Origin: VXYL01 sp965208525
GTDB lineage: Bacteria; Pseudomonadota; Gammaproteobacteria; Pseudomonadales; Azotimanducaceae
Assembly (NCBI GenBank): GCA_965208525.1
Contig: OZ242340.1
Location: forward strand, 186,001 to 250,000
Reading direction: 5' to 3'
Length of the DNA stretch: 64,000 bases
Of this stretch, positions 18,266 to 26,830 are shown piece by piece (the stretch's first letter is position 1; each line of letters opens with the position of its first letter). The notes below the pieces were generated by a model that worked only from the letters and a program-made list of their open reading frames with translations, was not told the origin of the DNA and searched no databases. Both the position numbers and the translations under genes were made by a program.

Positions 18266-19120
18266 ATGGAAGCGAGCCCTGCGGTCTTCGATATTGACCT
18301 GCGCAGTTTCGCGCAGGATGTGGTGGAGCGCTCCAAGCAGGTACCCGTGGTGGTGCTGTTCTGGACCGACCAGGTGCCGCCCTCGGTGGATACACGCCAG
18401 GCACTCGAACGCCTGGCCGGGCAATACCAGGGCAAGTTTGCGCTGGGCCTTTCCGACATCGCCCAGGATCAAGCCCTCGCCCAGCAACTGCGGGTGCAGG
18501 GCATCCCGGCCATTCGCGTAATCAAGGACGGGCAGCTTGCCGAGCAGATGGAGGGGCCGCAGGGCGAGAGCGTGCTGCGCGAGCTCATCGACCGCCTCAC
18601 CATGTCGAGCGGCGAAGTGCTCAAGGAAAGCCTCGCCCGACACTTGGAACGCGAAGACTGGGACGCAGCCCTACGGGCGTTGCAGCAGGCCATCGACGAA
18701 GAACCCAACAACCCCGCATTCAAGGTGGAATGGGCGGACATCCTCGCCATCCAAGGCGACCTGGAAGGTGCCCGCACGGTGCTCGCGACCATCCCCGAAG
18801 ACGCGGCCGAACGCGAACGGCCAGCCGCCCGGCTTGAGGTCGCCGAGGAAGCCGCGGGTATGGGCGACCTTAATGCTGCGCTTGCCAAAGTGACGGCGGA
18901 CGAGTCCGACCTCGAAGCGCGCTATCGCGCCGCCATCCTGCTTGCCGACGCGCGCCGCTACGAAGAGGCGCTCGAACAGGCCATGGCCATCCTCGCCACC
19001 GATCGTGACTTCCGCGAGGATGCCGGCCGCGTCACCATGATCCGTATCATGGCCCTGCTCGGCAAAGGTTCGGAAATCGCCACTCGTTACCGCCGGCGCA
19101 TGTTTAACTTCATGCATTGA
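18266..19120 (+). CDS. cnoX: CnoX/YbbN-type thioredoxin-fold co-chaperone
   Basis: 284 residues: an N-terminal thioredoxin fold (about 1-110) in which the CxxC active site is replaced (VVVLFWTDQVPPS), then TPR-type helices, ending ATRYRRRMFNFMH as in YbbN proteins. CnoX binds oxidised or unfolding proteins and passes them to GroEL/DnaK. The missing cysteines are seen in many YbbN homologs, which act as holdases rather than oxidoreductases. The length matches the family. Confidence 0.9.
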   Translation: MEASPAVFDIDLRSFAQDVVERSKQVPVVVLFWTDQVPPSVDTRQALERLAGQYQGKFALGLSDIAQDQALAQQLRVQGIPAIRVIKDGQLAEQMEGPQGESVLRELIDRLTMSSGEVLKESLARHLEREDWDAALRALQQAIDEEPNNPAFKVEWADILAIQGDLEGARTVLATIPEDAAERERPAARLEVAEEAAGMGDLNAALAKVTADESDLEARYRAAILLADARRYEEALEQAMAILATDRDFREDAGRVTMIRIMALLGKGSEIATRYRRRMFNFMH

Positions 19121-19388
19121 GGCATGGCCGGTCCGCCGCGATTGTGCTTGCAGAACAGATGGTTGCGCGGGGGCAAAGGCACCCCAAGCGGGGGCACTCT
19201 TATGCACAAATGCGAACGCTCTCCACCATTGGCACGCAAGCCTTTGACTTGTCGAGAAATCCTGTATCGACCAATCGTAACCTATTGATATCGGGGTGAA
19301 TCTGCATTTCATTGCCAATGTGTGGCGATCGCGGATAGGAAGTCGTTAGCAGGTTTTCCGAAACGTCAACACACTGTTATCCCACGAT

Positions 19389-19397
19389 TTATCCACA
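19389..19397 (+). promoter_or_regulatory. DnaA-box-like site TTATCCACA
   Basis: A perfect DnaA consensus 9-mer, with GTTATCCCA 14 bases upstream as a near match, sits at the edge of the tandem repeats. The flanking 19200-19390 has AT-richer patches. The context (cnoX and a glutamine synthetase relative) is not a standard oriC neighbourhood, so it may be chance or a local DnaA-regulated site. Confidence 0.35.
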
Positions 19398-19400
19398 GGG

Positions 19401-19667
19401 AGCCTTCAGCCGGGGAAGCGTCCAAGGTCGCTGGCGCGTGAGAAGCGATTCGGCGCTCAGCCTCGAACGGTGGGGCGTGGACCGTAAAGAGCCTTCAGCC
19501 GGGGAAGCATCCAAGGTTGCTGGCGCGTGAGGGCGATTCGGCGCTCAGCCTCGAACGGTGGGGGCGTGGACCGTAAAAAGCCTTCAGCTGGGGAAGCGTC
19601 CAAGGTCGCTGGCGCGTGAGAAGCGATTCGCCGCTCAGCCCTCGGACGGTGGGGCGTGAACCGTAAG
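19401..19667. repeat. Three tandem 89-bp repeats
   Basis: Copies at 19401-19489, 19490-19578 and 19579-19667 begin AGCCTTCAGC and end near CCGTAAA/G. Few substitutions occur and the period stays at exactly 89 despite compensating small indels in the middle copy. No ORF is conserved between copies. Each holds self-complementary stretches (CCAGCGACC against GGTCGCTGG). The 19121-19804 gap otherwise holds no gene. Confidence 0.85.
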
Positions 19668-19804
19668 GAACTCGCTGCGGGGGCGGGGCCGCTTTTACCC
19701 GGGCTCGCAGGTGGTCATTGCCGGTGCAGTCTCAGCCAGTAAGGGACGTGTACCCGCAAAGAACCTGCATACTGGGCATGGGACTGATGCGAGGGACGAG
19801 GCGC

Positions 19805-21199
19805 ATGGCCGAGGGCGAGGATCGATCACTGGACGAGGCGTTCCAAGACTATTCCGAACGGGGCGCTCGTGCCGCCATGCTCGGGTTGGCAGACCTCGAC
19901 GGCGTCCTCCGGGGCAAGTTCGTCAGCTTGGACAAGCTCAAGAGCCTCATGCGCCACGGCGGCGGCTTCTGCGACTGCGTGTTTGGCTGGGACGTTGCCG
20001 ACGAACTCTACGAACACCCGGCGGGCGCGGCGTGGCAGGGCGTCACCGGCTGGGACACCGGCTTCCCCGACACCGACTATCGCCTGCTGACAAGCACCGA
20101 GCGACGGCTGCCGGACCGCGAAGCGCCGTTCTTCCTGGGCGAGTTTGCCGGCGAGGCTGGCGACCACCCGGCCTGCCCGCGTTCGCTGCTGCGGCGGGTT
20201 CTGGCGCGGTCGGAGTCACTGGGCCTCGTGGCGCAATGCGGCTTCGAGTACGAGTTTTTCGTCTTCAAGGAAACGCCGGACAGCGTGCGCGCCAAGGGCT
20301 ATCGGGGGCTTGCGCCGGTGACGCCGGGCAACTTCGGCTATTCGGTGCTCCGGGCGGCGTCGCAAGCCGATTTGTTTCAGGAACTCCTGGCCCATTGCGT
20401 CGACTTCCGGATGCCGCTTGAAGGGCTGCACTGCGAAACCGGCCCCGGCGTCTGGGAGGCGGCGCTGGCGGTTGCCGATGCCTTGGAGGCCGCCGATCGA
20501 GCCGTGCTGTTCAAGACTTTCGCGAAGTCGTTCTTTGCCCAGCGCGAGATGATGGCGACGTTCATGGCGAAGTGGTCGATGGACTATCCGGGGCAGAGCG
20601 GGCACTTTCATTTCTCGCTGCATCATCGAGATACGTCGGCGTCGCCCACCAACGCCTTCGCCGGCGACGACATCCCCGACACCGCTCGCTGGGCCCTCGG
20701 CGGCCTCATGCGCCACACGCCGGAACTGCTGCCCATGCTGGCGCCCACGGTGAACAGCTTCACCCGGCTGGTGAAGGGTGCCTGGGCACCCACGGCATCG
20801 ACGTGGGGCGTCGAGAACCGCACGGCTGCGTTTCGCTTCATTCCGGGTTCGGCGTCGCGCCAGCACATTGAGTGTCGCGTCGGAGGTGCGGACGGCAATC
20901 CCTATCTCGTGGCCGCGGCAACTCTGGGTGCGGCTCTGCTCGGCATTGAACAGCGCTTGGAACCCGGCGCCTCGGTGCAAGGCAACGCCTACGACGCTGC
21001 CGACGAACTGCCCGCCGAGTTGCGCTTCTCGCCGACGCTGCGGGAATCAGCCGAGCGCTTCGCCGCTTCGGCGGCCGCGAGGGACCTGTTCGGCAACACC
21101 TTCGTCGACCACTTCGCCGCCACCCGCAGATGGGAAAGCGAACGCCACGAACGCTTCGTGGACGACTGGCAACTGGCGCGCTACTTCGAAATCATCTAG
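19805..21199 (+). CDS. Glutamine synthetase-family ligase (gamma-glutamyl-amine ligase-like)
   Basis: 464 residues with glutamine-synthetase signatures: the beta-grasp start (LADLDGVLRGKFVS), CGFEYEFFVF (metal-binding glutamates), HCETGPGVWEAAL, GHFHFSLH (ammonia/ATP site HxxxS), NSFTRLVKGAWAPTASTWG and IECRVGGADGNPYL. It is closer to the GlnA-like and PuuA-type ligases than to housekeeping GlnA: length about 460 and no adenylylation-loop tyrosine block. It probably joins glutamate to an amine. The ATG at 19805 follows GAGG; earlier in-frame starts (19718 TTG, 19778, 19787) are weaker. Confidence 0.82.
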   Translation: MAEGEDRSLDEAFQDYSERGARAAMLGLADLDGVLRGKFVSLDKLKSLMRHGGGFCDCVFGWDVADELYEHPAGAAWQGVTGWDTGFPDTDYRLLTSTERRLPDREAPFFLGEFAGEAGDHPACPRSLLRRVLARSESLGLVAQCGFEYEFFVFKETPDSVRAKGYRGLAPVTPGNFGYSVLRAASQADLFQELLAHCVDFRMPLEGLHCETGPGVWEAALAVADALEAADRAVLFKTFAKSFFAQREMMATFMAKWSMDYPGQSGHFHFSLHHRDTSASPTNAFAGDDIPDTARWALGGLMRHTPELLPMLAPTVNSFTRLVKGAWAPTASTWGVENRTAAFRFIPGSASRQHIECRVGGADGNPYLVAAATLGAALLGIEQRLEPGASVQGNAYDAADELPAELRFSPTLRESAERFAASAAARDLFGNTFVDHFAATRRWESERHERFVDDWQLARYFEII

Positions 21200-21225
21200 T
21201 CCATAGGGGGGTGTTGTGCGGCGCG

Positions 21226-22794
21226 TCAAGGTGTGTAGCTTTCCGCTTCCGTTCGCCAAGCGACTTGCCGGCCGTTCCAGCCTTCCCGGAGGTGCTCGTA
21301 AATCGCGCTCGCCTGCGCGTCCTCGCCCAAGGCGGCGTGGGCGCGCGCAAGGCCGCGCAGGGACAAGGGGCGGTTCGGCGTGCGCAGCAGGGAGGCTTCG
21401 AAGGCCTTGAGCGCCTTCGCCGGCTTGCCGGCTGCCAGCAGCGCTTCGCCGTGGAGTTCGTGGACGGGCTTTAGGGGGTTCGGTGCGCCGTTGGGCGGGC
21501 GCATGGACTCGGCGATGGCGACGCCTTCGGCCAGCAGCGCGAGCCCCGCATCGGTCTCGCCCCGGGCGATGGCCAGCATACCGGCCACTTCCTTGGCCAT
21601 GATGTCGAGCGGCTTGCCGCTCTGCGCATAGTAGGAGCGGTCCGTGTCGTCGGCCCGCGCCTTCTCTGCTCTCTGGGCCAGTATCCCCGCGGCCTCTTCG
21701 GCGAGCGCCAAGTCTCCCGTCTGCGTGGCGCCAAGACCCGTGGCCAATAGCTCGGTCGCATGGGAGTCCTCCGTGACCGGCTGCGGGTCCCATGCTTCGC
21801 GCTCGATCGCCATGCGTGCCCGCACCTGCGGCAGGATGACACTGGCGAAGGGATGATCGCCGACCCGCTCTTGGATTCCCTCCATCCGCTCGATCCAGAG
21901 CGCCGCCCGCTCGTAGTCGCCGCGCTGGAGGTCGCCGTACTGGCCCCAGTCGAGTGAATGCACCATGTCGCCGAGGCTGTCGCCGGGCTCCCAGAGGTCG
22001 ACGGCGGCCTCATAGGCAGACTGATTGGAGGAGGAGACGAGGTCCCACATGCCACGCTGGATGAAGATGTGCGAGGGCATGTGGCGTGCGTGCGAGACCT
22101 TCTCGGCAATGCCGGCGAAGACGCGGGCAGCCGGCAGCGCAAGCGGAGCGTGAACCGGGTCGTCGAAGGCATGGATGGCGTAGTGCGCGGCGCCGGGATG
22201 GCCCGGGTTTCGCGCCAGCAGTTCGAGGGCGATGGCACCGGCCAGCACATTGCTGCGCTCGGCTTCGCCCGCCGGCCCGGCCGACATCAGGAGCGACAGC
22301 GCATAGAAGGCGGCCACCTCGTCATCCTCGGGAAAGGCCTCATGCAAGCGATGCATCTGTTCCATGTGCGCCTGACGCCGGGCGCGAGTGTCGCCCTCAC
22401 CGAAGAAGAGCACCTCGACTGCACTCAGAAAGCCCTTCTCGCGCTCAGTCGGCGCCCTTGCGAGTCGGGCTTCCGGCGTTTCCCCAAGTCGCCCCAGGAT
22501 TTCCCGCGGCGTGTCCCGATCCTGCTCGCTGATGAGCGGATGGTTGTAGCAAAGCGATTCGCCCCAATAGGCCATCGCGAAGTCCGGGTCCAGTTCCTGC
22601 GCCGCCTGGAACTCCAGTCGCGCCTGCTTCCAGCCGAAGCTGTGCAGGATGGTCACTCCGCGCAGAAAGCGCTCCTGCGCCGCCCCGGTGGCGGAGGTGG
22701 GGAAGCTGATGGCGCCAAGCCCGGCAAGCTCCGCGCCCACGGCAGACGGCACGAGCCCGGCGGCTGCGAGCAGTATGGAAATGACGCGCTTCAT
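21226..22794 (-). CDS. Exported tetratricopeptide-repeat protein
   Basis: 522 residues with a signal peptide (MKRVISILLAAAGLVPSAVG) and TPR-like helices, for example SFGWKQARLEFQAAQELDPDFAMAYWG, read here in two parts, and ALKAFEASLLRTPNRPLSLRG near the C-terminus. HPGAAHYAIHAFDD and HARHMPSHIFI are blocks of a common family of periplasmic TPR proteins. No enzymatic motif. Likely a scaffold in the periplasm; partner unknown. Convergent with the preceding ligase gene. Confidence 0.78.
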   Translation of the reverse strand: MKRVISILLAAAGLVPSAVGAELAGLGAISFPTSATGAAQERFLRGVTILHSFGWKQARLEFQAAQELDPDFAMAYWGESLCYNHPLISEQDRDTPREILGRLGETPEARLARAPTEREKGFLSAVEVLFFGEGDTRARRQAHMEQMHRLHEAFPEDDEVAAFYALSLLMSAGPAGEAERSNVLAGAIALELLARNPGHPGAAHYAIHAFDDPVHAPLALPAARVFAGIAEKVSHARHMPSHIFIQRGMWDLVSSSNQSAYEAAVDLWEPGDSLGDMVHSLDWGQYGDLQRGDYERAALWIERMEGIQERVGDHPFASVILPQVRARMAIEREAWDPQPVTEDSHATELLATGLGATQTGDLALAEEAAGILAQRAEKARADDTDRSYYAQSGKPLDIMAKEVAGMLAIARGETDAGLALLAEGVAIAESMRPPNGAPNPLKPVHELHGEALLAAGKPAKALKAFEASLLRTPNRPLSLRGLARAHAALGEDAQASAIYEHLREGWNGRQVAWRTEAESYTP

Positions 22795-22867
22795 GCCCGA
22801 TCCCCTCGGCTTGCAAGTGCAGGGAGTATGCCCTCTCTTGGGGGAGACCGGACGCCGGGCCGCGGCC

Positions 22868-22890
22868 GGGCGGGAGATGATCTCCCGCCC
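22868..22890. repeat. 23-bp palindrome in a GC-rich repeat-like spacer
   Basis: GGGCGGGAGAT G ATCTCCCGCCC has 11-base perfect arms. The spacer (22801-22920) has the same style as the MITE-like elements at 17104 and 26557. Confidence 0.45.
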
Positions 22891-22998
22891 TCGCGGTTGC
22901 GGGTTCGAGGGGCCGTAGGCACCGGGATAGGCCCGTCCCTACGAAGAAAAAGATTTACAATCAAATGATTGCACAGTACATGTCGTGCGAGGTCGCTT

Positions 22999-23202
22999 TC
23001 AGCGCTTGTCGAGCAACAGCCATGCGATGACGTAAGAGGCGATGGTGATCTTGGGGAAGAAGATGGCGGCCACCAGCACGCCGATGCGGACGAAGGTGGG
23101 GTCGACGTTGATGAAGTTGGCGAGGCCCGCGCAAACACCGCCGATCCAACCCCGACGGTCGCGCACCAAGTTGCCGCGCAGGCGCTCTAGCTGATCTCGC
23201 AT
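22999..23202 (-). CDS. PspC-domain small membrane protein
   Basis: 67 residues starting MRDQLERLRGNLVRDRRG, followed by the PspC signature WIGGVCAGLANFINVDPTFVR and a hydrophobic helix ending AWLLLDKR. PspC domains occur in phage-shock/envelope-stress proteins; short stand-alone forms like this are common and their role is not settled. GGGAGGAG lies 8 bases before the ATG at 23202. Confidence 0.8.
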   Translation of the reverse strand: MRDQLERLRGNLVRDRRGWIGGVCAGLANFINVDPTFVRIGVLVAAIFFPKITIASYVIAWLLLDKR

Positions 23203-23244
23203 GTTCGATTCTCCTCCCGTGGTATCCACGTGTTTGCCGTGGCG

Positions 23245-23556
23245 TTAAGCCCGGGTTTGCGTGCGCTTCGGCACCGGTGATTTGGCCGCGATGGGGCGGA
23301 ACCCGCCGCTGGGCCGCGCCGGGCTCAAGTCCGGGACGGAACGAACCGGCCAAGACTCATTGTCCGGGCAGACCACGAGTACGCGCGACGCATCTTCAGA
23401 ATCGCCCTCGGCATCCTCTGCCTCCGCGGCCACGAAGGTGGGCGCGTGGGCGAGGGACAGTTCGGCGAGCGTGCCGAAGCCGAGCATGGCGGCGGCGAGC
23501 ATCGCGAAGGCCACGAAGGTTGCCCTTGGGGAGCGCAAGCGAGACAGCCTGAACAT
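23245..23556 (-). CDS. Small exported/membrane protein, unknown
   Basis: 103 residues with one hydrophobic segment (ATFVAFAMLAAAMLGFGTLA), then an acidic stretch and a polar tail with a single cysteine (VLVVCPDNES). The start at 23556 is preceded by AGGA. I do not recognise it. It lies 42 bases upstream of the PspC gene on the same strand and may share its transcript. Confidence 0.45.
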   Translation of the reverse strand: MFRLSRLRSPRATFVAFAMLAAAMLGFGTLAELSLAHAPTFVAAEAEDAEGDSEDASRVLVVCPDNESWPVRSVPDLSPARPSGGFRPIAAKSPVPKRTQTRA

Positions 23557-23816
23557 GATCCGATCCTGATGTTTCCCAATGGTGCTGAACGGTAAGTCGT
23601 GCTTTCTGACGCGTTGGTTCCAATTCTCGTGCCATGCATCGCGTGCGCCTGCCGGACTTCGATGCAAGTCGCTGTTTCTATAAGCTAAAAAAACTCCGTT
23701 TCCAAGCCTCGATTGGCGCCATGCCGATTCACTACATGGCGGATTTGACCAACGCCGGCGGGCAACGCCGCCACCCGTCGTGGCATCATCCGCGCTTCCG
23801 TGCCGACGAGACCCAA

Positions 23817-24740
23817 ATGAGTCCTGCCGACAGCTCTTTCGCCGGCGACATCGCCAGCCGCTGGGAGGGGCACGCCGACCGCTTGCGCCGCCGCACTGCA
23901 ATCGCCTGCGGCGACACCGAGCGCCTCTGGCGCGACTTCGAGCGCCGTGCGGCCTGCATCGCCAGCCTGCTGCACGCGCACGGTCTTGGTCCCGGCACCA
24001 GCATTGCGTTCTACCTGCAAGACTCTGTGGAGTATGTGGAGGCATTGTTCGCCGCCTTCAAGGCCGGCGCCACGCCTTTGACTGTCGCCTCGCGATTTCG
24101 TTCCGACGAGTTGGTCAGCCGTCTCATCGAGGCGCGGGCGGAAGCGGTCGTCTTTCACGGCAGCTACGCAGCGCGGCTTTGGGAGGTTAAGGACCGCCTT
24201 CCGGCCGTGCGCCTTTGGGTGCAGGTGGACGATGGCACCGAGGCGTTGCTCGACTTCTCCATCGATTTCGAGCAATGCATCACGGGCCACGACCCGGCGC
24301 CGCGCGGGGAGCCTCGAGGAGAAGCGTCGGGCCTGCTGGAATGGGGCCACGAAGCCTACGCAACCGGTGCCGGCGACAGTGCCGAGGATCGCCTCACACT
24401 GGTCGTGGGCCCACTGTCCGACCCCGCACAACTGGCCTTGGGTATATTCGCCCCGCTGGCACAGGGCGACAGCGTAGCCACCATTCGCCAACCCATGGTG
24501 GAACCGCACAGGCTGTGGGCGGAAGCGGAAGACCGCGCTGCCACCGACATCGTGCTGGGGCGACAGCCGGGCTGGACCGCGGCAATCGAAGCCTTGGATG
24601 AAGCGGAACGCCTCGGTTCTCCCTACGACCTAACCAGCGTCCGCCGCATCTACGCAACCACCGCTTGCGGCGCCGAAGCGAAGGCGGCGCTCGCCCGCCA
24701 CGCCGCCATCGAAATGATCGAGGTGACGCCCCCCAGCTAG
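23817..24740 (+). CDS. AMP-binding (acyl-CoA synthetase) N-terminal domain only, degenerate
   Basis: 307 residues matching the N-terminal half of AMP-forming synthetases: WEGHADRLRRRTAIACGD, ERRAACIASLLHAHGLGPG, VEYVEALFAAFKAGATPL and EARAEAVVFHGSY. The ATP-binding TSGTTGxPK-like loop is missing (LTLVVGPLSDPAQLALGIF stands in its place) and so is the whole C-terminal domain. It is unlikely to be an active ligase. Starts at 23634 or 23721 are possible; 23817 gives the normal domain beginning. Confidence 0.6.
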   Translation: MSPADSSFAGDIASRWEGHADRLRRRTAIACGDTERLWRDFERRAACIASLLHAHGLGPGTSIAFYLQDSVEYVEALFAAFKAGATPLTVASRFRSDELVSRLIEARAEAVVFHGSYAARLWEVKDRLPAVRLWVQVDDGTEALLDFSIDFEQCITGHDPAPRGEPRGEASGLLEWGHEAYATGAGDSAEDRLTLVVGPLSDPAQLALGIFAPLAQGDSVATIRQPMVEPHRLWAEAEDRAATDIVLGRQPGWTAAIEALDEAERLGSPYDLTSVRRIYATTACGAEAKAALARHAAIEMIEVTPPS

Positions 24741-24849
24741 AGTCGCCTCGCGCTGGCAGATGATGTGAAGTCCTTGGTGCCGAATGACGTTTCCGTGCAC
24801 TTTCTGCTGCCCAAGCGCCGAACCTCGTCCAACCCCCCGCGAAACGCGC

Positions 24850-24855
24850 TATGAT
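24850..24855 (+). promoter_or_regulatory. -10 box (TATGAT) upstream of the urate-hydroxylase-like gene
   Basis: CGCTATGATCG resembles the GCTAnnAT-type -10 elements of this genome. It lies about 130 bases before the ATG at 24988. No clear -35 is seen. Confidence 0.35.
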
Positions 24856-24987
24856 CGAAGCGGTTTTCCGGGGTTGTCCGGGCCCCGGGACACTGTGGTT
24901 TGTGGGTGCGGGGCTTGTCCCCTGCGCCGTTCGATGGGCCGCTGACTCAAGGGGCCGGCAGGAGCGCAAACAAAGGGGAGACACATA

Positions 24988-25638
24988 ATGGAAATCGCGG
25001 AGATCATTCCGTTTCTGTTCCGTTGGGGCCATGTCGTGTTCGGCATCGCCTGGATCGGCTTGCTTTACTACTTCAATTTTGTCCAGGGCGGCTACATGGC
25101 GGCGGCTTCGGACGAGGCCAAGGTGGACGCGTTCACCAAGCTCGTTCCGAGCGCGCTTTGGTGGTTCCGTTGGGCCGCGATGATGACGTTCCTCACCGGT
25201 GTCATCCTGCTGATCTACATCATGGCAGGGCTGTCGGTTGGCATTCTGCTTGGGGCATTGCTCGGCACTGTAATGTTCCTGAACGTTTGGCTGGTGATAT
25301 GGCCAAACCAGAAGATCGTCATCGCCTCGAACGAGTCGGTGCGGGATGGTGGCGAGGCGGATCCCAACCAGGCGGCTGCGGCGGCGAAGGCACTGCTAGC
25401 GTCGCGCACCAACACGCTGTTTTCCTTGCCGATGGCATTCTTCATGGTGTCCCACGGCCATTGGACCTTGGGCGCCAGCGACCTCACCAGCATGGGCATG
25501 TGGATCGGCATCCTCATCGTTGCCGCCATCGAGGCGAACGCACTGTTCGGCAAGATGGGCCCGATCACCACGGTGCGTGGCGTGATCACTTCCAGCGTCA
25601 TCCTGACGGTGGTCATGGGAGTCATCGCAGGGCTTTAG
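24988..25638 (+). CDS. Urate hydroxylase PuuD-type membrane protein, without the cytochrome domain
   Basis: 216 residues with six or so membrane segments. The sequence starts with a conserved block: FLFRWGHVVFGIAWIGLLYY, then FNFVQGG; later blocks include WWFRWAAMMTFLTGVI, WPNQKIVIASNESV, RTNTLFSLPMAFFMVSHGH and IEANALFGKMGP. These match the membrane domain of PuuD urate hydroxylases. Full PuuD carries a C-terminal cytochrome c domain, absent here. No uric-acid pathway gene is nearby, so the substrate is open. AGGGGAGA precedes the ATG. Confidence 0.8.
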   Translation: MEIAEIIPFLFRWGHVVFGIAWIGLLYYFNFVQGGYMAAASDEAKVDAFTKLVPSALWWFRWAAMMTFLTGVILLIYIMAGLSVGILLGALLGTVMFLNVWLVIWPNQKIVIASNESVRDGGEADPNQAAAAAKALLASRTNTLFSLPMAFFMVSHGHWTLGASDLTSMGMWIGILIVAAIEANALFGKMGPITTVRGVITSSVILTVVMGVIAGL

Positions 25639-25660
25639 CGAGAGGCGACCATCGGATCGG

Positions 25661-25702
25661 CCCCGGCGCCGGCGGACTCGCCGGCGCCGGGGATGTCTTT
25701 TG
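25661..25702 (+). terminator. Rho-independent terminator
   Basis: A perfect 14-bp stem (CCCCGGCGCCGGCG / CGCCGGCGCCGGGG) with loop GACT is followed by ATGTCTTTT. It ends the urate-hydroxylase-like transcript. Confidence 0.85.
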
Positions 25703-25745
25703 ACGTTCGGTAGGCAGGGCAGGCAGGAAGCGACAAGGAGAGCGC

Positions 25746-26492
25746 GTGGCGGAGGGCGACTCGGAGGCAGGGCTGATCGCGGCCAATCCCAGCGAGGGGC
25801 GGCCGTATCAACGTGGTTCGCGACGCGGTGGCGGTGGCGGTGGGCGAGGCTCATCGGTGCTGGTTTCGGTGGCGCTGGTGGCGGCACTCGTGGCCGTTGC
25901 CGGCGGTGGCTACTTTCTCGTCACGCAGCACGAGGAGCTGCGCGCGACCAAATCCACCCTCGAGCAGGCATCCCGACGCATCGCCGCCTTGGAGGAGCGC
26001 CTGCGGCTCACCGACGAATCCCTGTCCGCCTCGGAGGAAGGAACCAACGAGCAGATCAGCTTCTGGGAATCCGAAATCCGCAAGCTGTGGGACGTGTCCA
26101 ACAAGCGCAACAAGCGCTGGATCGAGGACAACCAAGCCGCCCTCGCGAGCCTCGACAAGAGCCTCGCTGCAGCCTTGGCGGACATGGACACAGTCAAGAG
26201 CGCCGTCTCGCGCCACGAGACCGCCATTTCCCGTCAGCAGGACATCGCCGACCGCCTCACGGCCATCGACCTGCAAATGAACCGCCTGGTGGCAAACAAC
26301 CGCGATCTGGTGGACAAGGCCAACGTCGCCGCGGGTCTCGCTACCCGCGTCGAACAGCGCGTGGCCAAGAACGAGGAAGCCGTGGCTGCCATAGATCGCT
26401 GGCGTGCAAGCACCAACTCGAGAATCCTGAACCTCGAATCCGGTCGTCGCAGCCCTTCCCCGCAACCCGCCAGCCCCGACATCAACCTCTAG
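25746..26492 (+). CDS. Membrane-anchored coiled-coil protein, unknown
   Basis: 248 residues: a glycine/arginine-rich cytoplasmic start (RGSRRGGGGGGRG), one transmembrane helix (VLVSVALVAALVAVAGGGYF) and a long heptad-rich coiled coil (about 65-225; EELRATKSTLEQASRRIAAL and onward). The start GTG at 25746 has AAGGAG 8 bases upstream. A structural or scaffolding role in the envelope is likely. I do not recognise a family. Confidence 0.6.
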   Translation: MAEGDSEAGLIAANPSEGRPYQRGSRRGGGGGGRGSSVLVSVALVAALVAVAGGGYFLVTQHEELRATKSTLEQASRRIAALEERLRLTDESLSASEEGTNEQISFWESEIRKLWDVSNKRNKRWIEDNQAALASLDKSLAAALADMDTVKSAVSRHETAISRQQDIADRLTAIDLQMNRLVANNRDLVDKANVAAGLATRVEQRVAKNEEAVAAIDRWRASTNSRILNLESGRRSPSPQPASPDINL

Positions 26493-26556
26493 TCCGCCCC
26501 TCTCCGATCAAGTCGGCCCTTTAGTCCTGCCGCGCCGTTCGGGCTATCCGGGCCTT

Positions 26557-26712
26557 GGGGGCGAGGGCATCTTGCCCTCGCAATGCGCCGCAAGGCGCAT
26601 CGTTCCGGGGCAACGGTGACAGATTCACATTGAGTTCTTGCGCTGCACGAACGGCCCGTGGTCGCCCCTTCGCGCCTACCGGCGCGTGCGAGGGCAAGAT
26701 GCCCTCGCCCCA
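26557..26712. repeat. MITE-like element with hairpin termini
   Basis: The left end GGGGCGAGGGCATCTTGCCC is the inverted repeat of the right end GGGCAAGATGCCCTCGCCCC, and each end is itself a hairpin (GAGGGCATCTTGCCCTC). The inside has small palindromes (GCGCC..GGCGC) but no ORF. It occupies most of the gap 26493-26830. Confidence 0.65.
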
Positions 26713-26830
26713 GAACCCCTCCTTTCGCCTTTCTCGAATCCAGCCGCTGCGGCGCTCGAGGGTAAGGTTGCGCCTGTCGGCGCGGGGGCGATTGGGGCCC
26801 TCCCTCCAAAGGCAGCTCGAAAACGTCGGA

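Noticed and set aside
19389..19667. Chromosomal replication origin
   Set aside because: Only one perfect DnaA box and one near match, no AT-rich unwinding region of normal size and no dnaA, gyrB, mnmG or parAB nearby.
19401..19667. CRISPR array
   Set aside because: Contiguous 89-bp units without unique spacers; the 54-bp repeats at 31.4 kb are coding.
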